Shown here piece by piece: positions 6,418 to 14,380 of a stretch of 64,000 nt of DNA. Source of the DNA: Paenibacillus sp. XY044. GTDB taxonomy: Bacteria > Bacillota > Bacilli > Paenibacillales > Paenibacillaceae. The notes beneath the pieces were generated by a model, which worked only from the letters and a program-made list of their open reading frames with translations, ran no database searches and was not told where the DNA came from. The stretch covers positions 186,001 through 250,000 of the forward strand of contig NZ_NQMO01000005.1 in the NCBI RefSeq assembly GCF_002257645.1, written 5' to 3'. Within the stretch, counting starts at the first letter, position 1. Each line of letters opens with the position of its first letter. The position numbers were made by a program, and so were the translations under genes.

Positions 6418-8928
6418 TCAATACTGTTTATGAAGCGTGATCAGCTGCACTCCGTGCGGTGGCACGGTGACCCGAACGACATGAGAGGAAGCGCCCCGGA
6501 TTTGGGAGACCTTCAGGTCGGGTCCGCTTTGGCGGAGCAGATAGGCGACCTCTTCCTTACTGGGAAAGTCCGGCGCTCCCATCGCCTGCCATGCGTCAAA
6601 CACCGATCCGTGCTCCCGGTCCAGGGTGTAGTGCGATACCTTGTAATCCCCCATCAACCCGCGAATGTCGAGGCTGACGTCCAGCGCCTCCTTGCTTTCA
6701 AAAACGTCGTACCGGTTTTGCTCGCTGATGCCCGACCATTCTCCTTTGGCGTACAAGCTGTCCACATGTGTATAGTTGTACAGCAGCACCTGGATGTGTC
6801 CGTTCTCCTCGGTCGCTATATAATACGGACCCCTGGCCAAGATCCGGCGGCCAAGCTTGTTCAGCAGAGCAAAGGCGTAATAGGAGGGCTTCTTGAGCCC
6901 GTGCATGCTGATCAGCCCGAATCCGCCGTGAAACGGGCTGTCGCCCGCCCGCATCTCCTCAAAAATATCGGTGAACGTCCAAAACCCGAGCGACTGCAGC
7001 AGACCGATGGAATCCACCGCGTTTTTGATAATAAACGGCGCCATGAACATCGTGTCATGCAGCAGATTGTGCGGATACAAGGAAAAGTTCCATTCCGTCA
7101 AATGCAGCTCCAATCCCTCCGCCGGAGAATCGGCGATCCGTTCGCGGACCTTGTGGATCGTATCCACAAAAAATCCCGGCGGCTGTGTATGGGATAGACC
7201 GCCGGAGTGCTCGTCCCCGGGCCAATATTCCGAATAGCTGTGGAAGGAAAAGAAATCGATATGCACCCGGTGCTCGTGGCAGTACTGCAGGAAGGTCTGG
7301 ATCCAGTCCGTCTCCCACACGGTAATATAATTCAGCGCCGGCCCGCCCACCCGGAGATCCGGGGAGACCGACTTGATCGCCAGCGCGGTGGCGGCGTAAA
7401 ATTCGAAATATTCCTCTTTCGTCCCCGACCAGCAGATTTCGACGGCATCCGGCTCGTTCCACACTTCAAAATACCACTGCCGCACCTCTTCCATGCCGTA
7501 GCGGTTGACCAGATGCCGGACAAACTGGCGGATGAGCTCTGACCACTTGGCCATATCCTTCGGCGGCGATATGTTCCCTTTCCACCAAAAGAGGGTCTCG
7601 TCCGAACGCTTCAGCTTGCCGGGCATAAACCCGAGCTCGACGAAGGGACGTATCCCTTGAGCCAGTAAAAAATCATACAGCTCATCGGCATAGCTCCAAT
7701 TGTACTGTGGGGTCCCGTCCTCCGATTCGTCGTAAATCATCATCTCGTCATTGAAAATGCCGTGGAACCGGATATATTGAAACGGCTGCTCCGCCTGGAT
7801 TTCCGCCAGCTGCTTCCGCCAGTCCTCGCGCAGCCCTTCGGCGGCTCTGCCGGCCGTCAGCAGCCGGCTCCAGTGAGGCTCGTACCCTTCTCCGGGAGCG
7901 GACGCATCCAGAACCAGACTCTCCTGAACGGACCGGGCGGGAGCGGGCAGAACGGACTGCGGCAGGGCTTCAGCCTGAGGCAGATGCCGGTACAGCCCCT
8001 CCAGCACCTTCACCGTATCGACCTTGATATAAGAGCCGCTATCGCTCGTATCTCTCGTAAAAGGGAGATGCTTGTCATCCGTTCCCCCGCTCTGCCGCTC
8101 ATGCTTCTGCCGGTACTCGGAAGGCGTTACGCCCATTTTTTCCTTAAAGCTCTTGTTGAACAGCTTCACATTGGCGAACCCGCAATCCGCGGCGATATCG
8201 ATAATGTTGCTCGTGGTCTCCCTCAGCATCGTCTCAGCCTTTTCCAAACGGATGAGGGTCAGATATTTCTGAAAGGAGATGCCGATCTTGCTCTTGAAAA
8301 AGTGGGAGAAATAATAGAAGCTCAGATGCTCCTGTTCCGCCATCTGATTCAGATTGATTTTGTACATATAGTTCTCGTCCACGTATTGAATGATCCGGCG
8401 AAGGCGCTCGAGATCCACGTCGCTCGCATTCGCGCTGTCGTCCAGCGGCTCGGAGGAAGCGAAATATCGAACCAGCTGGCCCAGCAGCAGATGCAGATGC
8501 CCCATGACCTTGTCACCGTAGCCGTCTTCCCGCTTGTTCAGCTCCCACATCATTTGGGCAAGACCGGAGCGGATGGGGGCAAAGCGGGCATCGCCCGCGC
8601 CCCGGGCGTTCAATGAGCTGCAGTCGATTCGGGTTTTGGCCTGCTGCAGCTGAGCCTGGACCGTTCCGGGATCGACCTGCAGGGTAAGCAGGACGTTGGC
8701 CTCGCCGGTCTTATCGATTTTGTGCACGTCCATGCTGTTGATGACCAGCAGGTCCTCTTCCCGCAGGATCAAACGCTCCTGGGCGACATGGATTTCCACC
8801 GAGCCTTTGAGGACATAGATCAGCTCCAGCTCTTTATGCCAATGAAACGGGATATGATCAATGCTGTTGATAAACAGCGTAAAAGGCATATGCTCTTGGT
8901 GTTCGATAAACTCGTATCTGTGTTTCAA
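6418..8928 (-). CDS. AraC-family regulator fused to GH39 beta-xylosidase domain
   Basis: Single chain of about 836 residues. Residues 1-90 form a cupin sensor typical of AraC regulators (HWHKELELIYVLKGS). Residues about 176-275 carry the double helix-turn-helix with the closing signature GFANVKLFNKSFKEKMGVTPSEYR. Residues about 380-836 are a GH39 TIM barrel with acid/base E492 in WNEP and nucleophile E612 in LTEW. No signal peptide is present. The protein could sense a xyloside with one or both ends and control the neighbouring GH3 and symporter genes. Whether the enzyme part is active or has become a sensor is open, but both catalytic glutamates are kept. The TTG start at 8928 has GGAGG 8 nt upstream; the reading frame stays open to a TTG at 8961 without such a site. 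Confidence 0.9.
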   Translation of the reverse strand: MKHRYEFIEHQEHMPFTLFINSIDHIPFHWHKELELIYVLKGSVEIHVAQERLILREEDLLVINSMDVHKIDKTGEANVLLTLQVDPGTVQAQLQQAKTRIDCSSLNARGAGDARFAPIRSGLAQMMWELNKREDGYGDKVMGHLHLLLGQLVRYFASSEPLDDSANASDVDLERLRRIIQYVDENYMYKINLNQMAEQEHLSFYYFSHFFKSKIGISFQKYLTLIRLEKAETMLRETTSNIIDIAADCGFANVKLFNKSFKEKMGVTPSEYRQKHERQSGGTDDKHLPFTRDTSDSGSYIKVDTVKVLEGLYRHLPQAEALPQSVLPAPARSVQESLVLDASAPGEGYEPHWSRLLTAGRAAEGLREDWRKQLAEIQAEQPFQYIRFHGIFNDEMMIYDESEDGTPQYNWSYADELYDFLLAQGIRPFVELGFMPGKLKRSDETLFWWKGNISPPKDMAKWSELIRQFVRHLVNRYGMEEVRQWYFEVWNEPDAVEICWSGTKEEYFEFYAATALAIKSVSPDLRVGGPALNYITVWETDWIQTFLQYCHEHRVHIDFFSFHSYSEYWPGDEHSGGLSHTQPPGFFVDTIHKVRERIADSPAEGLELHLTEWNFSLYPHNLLHDTMFMAPFIIKNAVDSIGLLQSLGFWTFTDIFEEMRAGDSPFHGGFGLISMHGLKKPSYYAFALLNKLGRRILARGPYYIATEENGHIQVLLYNYTHVDSLYAKGEWSGISEQNRYDVFESKEALDVSLDIRGLMGDYKVSHYTLDREHGSVFDAWQAMGAPDFPSKEEVAYLLRQSGPDLKVSQIRGASSHVVRVTVPPHGVQLITLHKQY

Positions 8929-8979
8929 TCCGAAATCCTCCACTTGGCTTTCTTGCCGCAACAGATTTAACGTAGAACT

Positions 8980-9008
8980 ACTTTACAAGCTGCCCCGCCC
9001 GATGTAAA
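8980..9008 (-). promoter_or_regulatory. Promoter of the AraC-GH39 gene
   Basis: Minus strand: -35 TTTACA (9003-9008), 17-bp spacer, -10 TAAAGT (8980-8985), about 45 nt ahead of the preferred TTG start. Confidence 0.5.
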
Positions 9009-9096
9009 GCCGCACGCCACCGGGAGGGCCTCCGGCGTATCTAGAGCATTCCCGATATCCGGTTGGCATAGACGAGCGATACACCCCGGTCTGAAG

Positions 9097-9150
9097 AAAA
9101 AAAGACCGCCCCCCAGCGCGGTATCGGGATACCCGCTGCAGGACGGCTTT
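9097..9150 (-). terminator. Intrinsic terminator of the aldo/keto reductase gene
   Basis: Minus strand: CAGCGGGTAT pairs with ATACCGCGCTG (one bulged base), inside an outer GCCG/CGGT pairing, followed by seven T residues. Confidence 0.8.
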
Positions 9151-9170
9151 CGTCATGCATCATTCGATCA

Positions 9171-10112
9171 TTATGAGTTCAAAATTTGCTCGATCCGCTC
9201 CAGCACATCCGCCGAAAGCTCGATGCCCGAGGCCTGCACGTTCTCGGTAACCTGCTCTGGACGGCTTGCACCCACCAGGGCGCTCGCCACATTCGGCTGC
9301 CGCAGAATCCAGGCTAGAGCCAGCTGGCCTACCTTGATGTCCAGCTCGGCGGCGACCTTCTCCAACTGGCGCACTTTGGCGATCTTCTCCTCGCTGATGC
9401 GGTCATCCTTCCAGCCGAGCTTCGCGGCACGGCTGCCTTCCGGAGCCTGGCCGGGTGCCGTATATTTGCCTGTCAGCAAGCCCTGCGCAAGCGGCGAGTA
9501 GACGACCTGGCCGATGCCCTTCGCCTCGCCGAGTGGAATAACCTCCTGCTCGATCTGCCGCTGGAACATGTTGTACACCGGCTGATTCACGACGATGCGG
9601 TCCAGCAGATAGCGGTCAGCCGTGCCGAGTGCGGCCTCCATCTGCGCCGCGGTCCACATGCTGACACCGACGTACAGCACCTTGCCCTGGCGAACCAGAT
9701 CATCCAGCGCCCGCAGCGTTTCGTCGATCGGCGTTTCGTCATGATACCGGTGACAGTAATACAGATCCACATAGTCGTGGCCCAAGCGCTTCAGGCTGGC
9801 GTCGCACTGCTCCATAATGTGTTTCCGCGACAGTCCCTGATCGTTCGGTCCGTCCCCCATTTTTCCGAACACTTTGGTTGCCAGCACATACGACTCCCGC
9901 GGGTACGCCTTCAGCGTCTGTCCCAGCAGTTCCTCGGCCGCCCCCCGTTCGTACACGTTGGCCGTATCAAAGAAATTCACGCCTTCATCATAAGCCGTCC
10001 GGATCGCCTGAACCGCATTTTCGCGCTCCACGTATCCGCCGTAAGTCAGCCAGCTGCCCAGGCTGATTTCACTCACTTTCAATCCGCTTCTTCCCAGTCT
10101 CCGGTATTTCAT
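9171..10112 (-). CDS. Aldo/keto reductase (Kv-beta-like family)
   Basis: NADPH-dependent oxidoreductase of 313 residues reducing aldehydes or ketones. The whole length is one TIM barrel. The catalytic tetrad is visible: D49 and Y54 (FFDTANVYERG), K80 (ATKVFG) and H121 (LYYCHRY). The C-terminal SALVGASRPEQVTENV segment binds the cofactor. The pattern is closest to the voltage-gated potassium channel beta-subunit-like/YghZ group, which often detoxifies methylglyoxal or other reactive carbonyls; that role is inferred. It is a single gene, divergent from the FAD-Rieske gene, with its own terminator. AAAGGAGG lies 13 nt before the ATG, which is rather far. Confidence 0.9.
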   Translation of the reverse strand: MKYRRLGRSGLKVSEISLGSWLTYGGYVERENAVQAIRTAYDEGVNFFDTANVYERGAAEELLGQTLKAYPRESYVLATKVFGKMGDGPNDQGLSRKHIMEQCDASLKRLGHDYVDLYYCHRYHDETPIDETLRALDDLVRQGKVLYVGVSMWTAAQMEAALGTADRYLLDRIVVNQPVYNMFQRQIEQEVIPLGEAKGIGQVVYSPLAQGLLTGKYTAPGQAPEGSRAAKLGWKDDRISEEKIAKVRQLEKVAAELDIKVGQLALAWILRQPNVASALVGASRPEQVTENVQASGIELSADVLERIEQILNS

Positions 10113-10325
10113 CGTTGCTTTAACGCCTCCTTTTGATATAGGGGTTCCCGCAAATGACTACCCTAACGTTGGGGCATTTCGCCCCGTTTGCAGGACGATT
10201 TAGGCTATCCCTCTATTGTAAACAACCCCTTTGGAGAAGAAAAGCCGCATCCCCGGCGAGCTCCGTTTCTTTTTGGCGAAAAGTGGTAATAAATGAAATG
10301 AAAATACTTAGGAGGCTACGATGCT

Positions 10326-11873
10326 ATGCAACCATCTGAACCGATATCCAATGAGCTGCCGCAGTACCCCGAATCTTTATGGAGAGCGACAACGGACCTC
10401 CCTTCCTTTCCGCGTCTGGCGGAAGACATTAAGGTGGACGTTGCGATCGTAGGCGCGGGGATTGCGGGCATTACGACCGGGTACCTGCTTGCCCGGGAAG
10501 GGCTGAAGGTCGCCCTGATCGAAGCGGGGAAAGTACTGAACGGCACAACCGCGCATACGACTGCCAAAATCACGACCCAGCACGGCATGCTGTACGATGA
10601 GCTGTTTAACCATTTCGGACAGGAACGGGCATCCATGTATTATCAGGCCAACCGGGATGCGCTGCAATTCATCCGGGATACGGCGTCCAAGCTGAATATC
10701 GACTGCGGTCTTCATGAGGAAGACGCCTATGTATATATGGAGAAGGATAAGGATCTCAATAAGCTGGAGAAGGAATTCGAAGCTTATGAAAAGCTGGGCA
10801 TCCCCGGCGAATGGGTGAACAAGCTGCCGATTCCGCAGTTCGCGTCGGGTGCCATCAAGCTGCCGGGACAAGCCCGGTTCCATCCGCTGCATTATTTGCG
10901 GCGTCTGCTGGAGGAGTTCGTGAAGGCTGGCGGACAAGTATATGAGAATACTACGGTCCATAAGGTGGACAAGGAAGGGCCGTTAACGGTCGTCACCTAC
11001 CGCGGAAGCCACAAGATTCAATGCAGCCATGTCGTCGCCGCTACCCACTTCCCGTTCCTGGACGAAGGCGGCTTCTATTTCGCGCGGCTGCATGCGGACC
11101 GCTCGTACGCGCTGGCCATGAAACCGGAAACGGCGTTCGCCGGCGGTATGTACATCAGCGCCGACAAACCGACGCGCTCGCTGCGGGCCGCCTCCTGGAA
11201 CGGCGAAGAGGTGGTCATCGTCGGTGGCGAAGGGCATAAAACCGGGCAGCATATGTGCACCTTCTCCTACTATGAGGCGCTCGAAGCCTATGGGGGCAAA
11301 CTGCTGGGCAGCAAAGGCATTCCTTTCCGCTGGTCCACCCAGGATCTGGTCACCATCGACAAAGTGCCGTACATCGGACAAATTACGTCCAAGGACGAAG
11401 GGATCTACGTGGCAACCGGCTTCAACAAATGGGGCATGACCAGCGGTACCCTCGCCGGGCGGATGTTATCGGATCAAATCATCGGCAGGGACAATCCGTA
11501 CAGCGAGCTGTACACGCCGTCCCGTTTCCTGGCCGACCCGTCAATCATAAACCTGGTGAAGGAAAATGCGGATGTGGCCGGAGAGCTGATTTCCGGCAAA
11601 GTCGGCCTCGTCCACAGCCGGATCGAAGACCTGAATCCTGACGAAGGCGCCGTGGTCCGCCATAACGGTAAAAAAGCCGGTGCTTATAAAGACCCGGAGG
11701 GCAATCTTCATCTGGTGGATAACACGTGTACGCATATGGGCTGCGAGACCGAGTGGAACGCGGCGGAGCGAACCTGGGACTGCCCTTGCCACGGTTCGCG
11801 GTTTTCCTATGACGGGGTCGTGTTTGAGGGACCGGCCATCAAGCCGCTTGAGAAACTGGATGCACACGAGTAG
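10326..11873 (+). CDS. FAD-dependent oxidoreductase with C-terminal Rieske [2Fe-2S] domain
   Basis: Cytoplasmic flavoprotein of 515 residues. A DAO-type FAD domain covers about residues 35-395, with the dinucleotide-binding motif VAIVGAGIAGITTGYLLA. A Rieske domain occupies about 420-515. Its cluster ligands are C468-x-H470 and C486-x2-H489, and the extra pair C473/C488 matches the disulfide of classical Rieske proteins. The layout matches B. subtilis YhfW, whose electron partner is unknown to me. GGAGG lies 10 nt upstream of the ATG at 10326; an ATG at 10321 is out of frame. It is followed after 41 bp by an IsdG-like monooxygenase in the same direction, probably one transcript ending at 12273-12328. 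Confidence 0.9.
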   Translation: MQPSEPISNELPQYPESLWRATTDLPSFPRLAEDIKVDVAIVGAGIAGITTGYLLAREGLKVALIEAGKVLNGTTAHTTAKITTQHGMLYDELFNHFGQERASMYYQANRDALQFIRDTASKLNIDCGLHEEDAYVYMEKDKDLNKLEKEFEAYEKLGIPGEWVNKLPIPQFASGAIKLPGQARFHPLHYLRRLLEEFVKAGGQVYENTTVHKVDKEGPLTVVTYRGSHKIQCSHVVAATHFPFLDEGGFYFARLHADRSYALAMKPETAFAGGMYISADKPTRSLRAASWNGEEVVIVGGEGHKTGQHMCTFSYYEALEAYGGKLLGSKGIPFRWSTQDLVTIDKVPYIGQITSKDEGIYVATGFNKWGMTSGTLAGRMLSDQIIGRDNPYSELYTPSRFLADPSIINLVKENADVAGELISGKVGLVHSRIEDLNPDEGAVVRHNGKKAGAYKDPEGNLHLVDNTCTHMGCETEWNAAERTWDCPCHGSRFSYDGVVFEGPAIKPLEKLDAHE

Positions 11874-11914
11874 ACTGAATTAAGGAACGATATCACAATC
11901 GGAGGCGATTCCTT

Positions 11915-12235
11915 ATGATAGTCATCACCAACACGATTTTGATCAAGGAAGGGCACGGACAGGCCGTGTCCGAGCGTTTTGCGAATGCCAAGGGCGTGCA
12001 GGACATGCCGGGCTTTGTCCGTATGGAGGTTTGGCTGGGCAAGAGCAAGGAGACGGACGCCGAGGAACTGAAGGTGTCCACCGTCTGGGAGGACGAGGCG
12101 TCGTTTAAGAACTGGACGCAGAGCGAGTCCTTCCGCGCGTCCCACCGCGGTGCAGGAGGCAGCAAGGACGTCCTTCTCGGCTCTACGCTGAACCAGTACG
12201 AGCTCGTCGTCAGCCCCCTGAATGCGGCCGAATAA
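11915..12235 (+). CDS. IsdG/HmoA-type heme-degrading monooxygenase (ABM fold)
   Basis: Small protein of 106 residues with the antibiotic-biosynthesis-monooxygenase fold. The catalytic triad of IsdG-type heme oxygenases (Asn, Trp, His) is matched at N6, W67 and H77, with the usual spacing. It would open heme and release iron in the cytoplasm. It is preceded by GGAGG and lies 41 bp after the FAD-Rieske gene. That gene could in principle supply electrons, which is only a guess from position. Other ABM proteins act on quinones, but the triad favours heme. Confidence 0.75.
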   Translation: MIVITNTILIKEGHGQAVSERFANAKGVQDMPGFVRMEVWLGKSKETDAEELKVSTVWEDEASFKNWTQSESFRASHRGAGGSKDVLLGSTLNQYELVVSPLNAAE

Positions 12236-12272
12236 TCGGCAGGTGTAGCGGACGGTTGCCGTCCGTTCAACC

Positions 12273-12328
12273 AAAAAAGGATAGGTTCGAGATCCGTGGG
12301 ATCTGCCGAACCTATCCTTTATTATTTT
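12273..12328. terminator. Bidirectional intrinsic terminator
   Basis: AAAGGATAGGTTCG pairs perfectly with CGAACCTATCCTTT. An inner AGATCC-GTG-GGATCT stem continues the hairpin. The plus strand continues TTATTATTTTT, and the minus strand has a six-T run inside its stem base. It can end both the monooxygenase transcript and the convergent HELGH gene. Confidence 0.85.
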
Positions 12329-12438
12329 TAAAATGCAGCTGAACCGCCTCTTCCCCGCGGCCAACCGCCTCCTGCGATGGGTCCCTGTAAAAGCACGCCT
12401 ATGGGCGTCTGCTCCTGCTGGCCCAGCGGCCCGGGCGT

Positions 12439-12909
12439 TTAGGCAATGCCCGCCTCGGCTCCCGCTTCCTCGACCTGAAGCCGGTATGCATACAGCGATT
12501 CGTCAATAATGGCACTCATCATCGGCAAATCCGCTTCGGGGATCAGTTCGAGCGCGTGGTTCCATGCGTTCTCTTCAATCTGCAGCGCCACACGAAGCCT
12601 ATGTTCCTCGGCCAGACTCATGTCTTCCAGTGCTTCAGAGAGCGCAAGCAGCTCCGGATCTGCAGCATGGCCCAGCTCATGGGCCAGAACAATCGTAAAA
12701 TACTCCTCCACCCGGTCCAATGATCCGAACATCTGCATGCATTGTTCCTCGATCACACCGGTATACATCGTGATCCGCTTGGAAACCATTCCGTACTTGC
12801 CGCCGATCAGGCGTCCGTCCCGGGAACGTGATTCCAGGCTGACCTGAACGCCCAGTCCCGACCGTTCGACCAGCTCACGGATGATATCGTTCAAAAGTAT
12901 GGTGTTCAA
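12439..12909 (-). CDS. Uncharacterised protein with HELGH metallopeptidase motif
   Basis: About 156 residues. The zincin motif is H77-E-L-G-H81 in a hydrophobic helix (FTIVLAHELGHAAD). An EENAW segment at 112-116 could supply the third zinc ligand. There is no signal peptide or membrane helix. The frame stays open upstream to a TTG at 12993. The TTG at 12909 is preferred because AAAGGGG lies ahead of it and codon third positions upstream turn AT-rich and non-coding. Size and motif recall ImmA/IrrE peptidases, but no partner repressor is adjacent. Family and substrate are unassigned. Confidence 0.7.
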   Translation of the reverse strand: MNTILLNDIIRELVERSGLGVQVSLESRSRDGRLIGGKYGMVSKRITMYTGVIEEQCMQMFGSLDRVEEYFTIVLAHELGHAADPELLALSEALEDMSLAEEHRLRVALQIEENAWNHALELIPEADLPMMSAIIDESLYAYRLQVEEAGAEAGIA

Positions 12910-13022
12910 CGCTCTATCTTTATCCCCTTTATATGTCAAATCCCTTAATAAATCATTATACGACGCAGCAGACGGAAAGCAACAAGCAATCAAGCATTTT
13001 CTTTGATGTTTCAGGTAAAGGA

Positions 13023-14153
13023 TCAGCTATGGTGAAAAGGGCATCCGGCACGTTCCTTCGGTGCAGCTGCCGCCTCTCTCTTCAAGAAATTGGGCGTCTT
13101 GACCGTATTGTCATACGAACGGTGAAAAATATGGGTCGTCGCCGGTGATAACGGCGGGATCAGCCAGGTCCAGTTCCCCGTGACTTCTCTGCCGCTTCTG
13201 ACTTCCCGCTCTTCAAACAGCCGGAATTGGGAAGCCGCCGTATGATGATCCACCATACTGACCCCCGCCTGTTTGTAGGAATGCAGCACGGCGACGTTCA
13301 TCTCGACGAGCGCACGGTCCCGCCACAGCGAGGTTTCACTCGCCGTGGACAAGCCCATCAGCTCCGCCACCCGCGGCAGCATGTCATACCGCTGTTCATC
13401 GGCGAAGTTTCGGGCACCGACCTCGGTCACCATGTACCATCCGTTAAACGGAGCGGCCGTATACCGGATGCCCCCGATCACGAGATCCATATCGGAAATG
13501 ATCGGCACCGCGTACCAGCGCAGGCCCAGATCCGCGAGGGCGGGAATGTCCGGATGCGTGATCGGCACTTCCATGACCCGCTCCTGCGGGATGGGAAACA
13601 GCTCAGGCCCGCCGCCCTCCCCGCCCTGAATGACGAGGGGAAGGACGTCGAAGGGCGTCCCTTCTCCCGTCCAGCCCATCTTCATGCACAGCTTCGTAAA
13701 GGAGACGGACGCGGGGTCGCCGGTTACCGTCCCGTTGTTTTCGTACCCCGCATAGCGAATCAGCTGGTGGTTCAAAATGCGGATATCCCTCCGTCCCGGT
13801 ACCGACGGCCTGAATACCGTGATGGTCGGCACGATTTTGCCGCCGCCCGTGCCGCGTTCAATATGGCGGAGCAGCGCCTCCGCAATGTCATCCGGCCGCT
13901 CCAGGCCCCGCTCATCGATCACCTGCATCGAGTCCCAGAACAGGCGGCCGATGCAGCGGTTGCTGTTGCGCCAAGCCATTTTTGCCCCATGAACCAGTTC
14001 CTCGTACGTATGCTCATATGTTCCGGTCGCTTCAATGCTGGCCCGGATCTCCGCAAACCTCCGGACAGTCTCGGCCTCCGTCTTGCCAAGCTCCTTATAA
14101 CACAACCATATATATTGTTCCGCATCTTTCTGCAGAATGTCATACACCTTCAT
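13023..14153 (-). CDS. nos: Nitric oxide synthase oxygenase
   Basis: Bacterial NOS of 376 residues, oxygenase domain only. It converts L-arginine to citrulline and nitric oxide using heme and tetrahydrobiopterin or tetrahydrofolate. The heme-thiolate ligand is C67 in WRNSNRCIGR. The arginine-binding glutamate is E244 in FNGWYMVTE. The C-terminal WTWLIPPLSPATTHIFHR segment is typical. No reductase domain is attached and none is nearby, as in Bacillus, where general flavodoxins supply electrons. GAGGTGA precedes the ATG, and a TATAAT at 14198-14203 may be its -10. In Bacillus, NO protects against oxidative stress and antibiotics, which fits the efflux and redox neighbours. Confidence 0.97.
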   Translation of the reverse strand: MKVYDILQKDAEQYIWLCYKELGKTEAETVRRFAEIRASIEATGTYEHTYEELVHGAKMAWRNSNRCIGRLFWDSMQVIDERGLERPDDIAEALLRHIERGTGGGKIVPTITVFRPSVPGRRDIRILNHQLIRYAGYENNGTVTGDPASVSFTKLCMKMGWTGEGTPFDVLPLVIQGGEGGGPELFPIPQERVMEVPITHPDIPALADLGLRWYAVPIISDMDLVIGGIRYTAAPFNGWYMVTEVGARNFADEQRYDMLPRVAELMGLSTASETSLWRDRALVEMNVAVLHSYKQAGVSMVDHHTAASQFRLFEEREVRSGREVTGNWTWLIPPLSPATTHIFHRSYDNTVKTPNFLKREAAAAPKERAGCPFHHS

Positions 14154-14270
14154 GCCGCGTTCACCTCGTCGTTCGTAAGAAAGGTCTGTCTCCCTTTATT
14201 ATAAGCCAGATGCAGAAGCCACAGCCGCGGAAGGCTTGAGCAAATGGTGAATCTTGCGGCGGATAAGGCG

Positions 14271-14333
14271 GTTAGGGGATTTAGGGAGTTTGGCGAGTTT
14301 GGGGAGCTTGGGCAGGTTCGGCGGTTCGAGGCG
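14271..14333. repeat. Degenerate 9-bp tandem repeat, seven units
   Basis: Seven consecutive 9-mers fit the consensus TTTGGGGAG: gttagggga, tttagggag, tttggcgag, tttggggag, cttgggcag, gttcggcgg, ttcgaggcg. It lies between the MMPL terminator and the nos promoter. No gene with a ribosome binding site covers it. Confidence 0.6.
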
Positions 14334-14334
14334 C

Positions 14335-14374
14335 ACAAATAAAGAGGAGTCCCTGGAAGACAGGAACTCCTCTT
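14335..14374 (-). terminator. Intrinsic terminator of the MMPL transporter gene
   Basis: Minus strand: AAGAGGAGTTCCTG pairs with CAGGGACTCCTCTT (14 bp, one G-T pair), followed by a short TATTTGT tail. It is immediately after the stop codon. Confidence 0.75.
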
Positions 14375-14380
14375 GACTGA

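Noticed and set aside
10240..10300. Possible sigma-B promoter before the FAD-Rieske gene (GTTTCT, 14 bp, GGTAAT)
   Set aside because: Both elements are weak and I doubt that this lineage has a classical sigma-B.
12439..12909. Phage repressor-cleaving ImmA module
   Set aside because: No Xre-type repressor, integrase or phage gene is near the HELGH protein.
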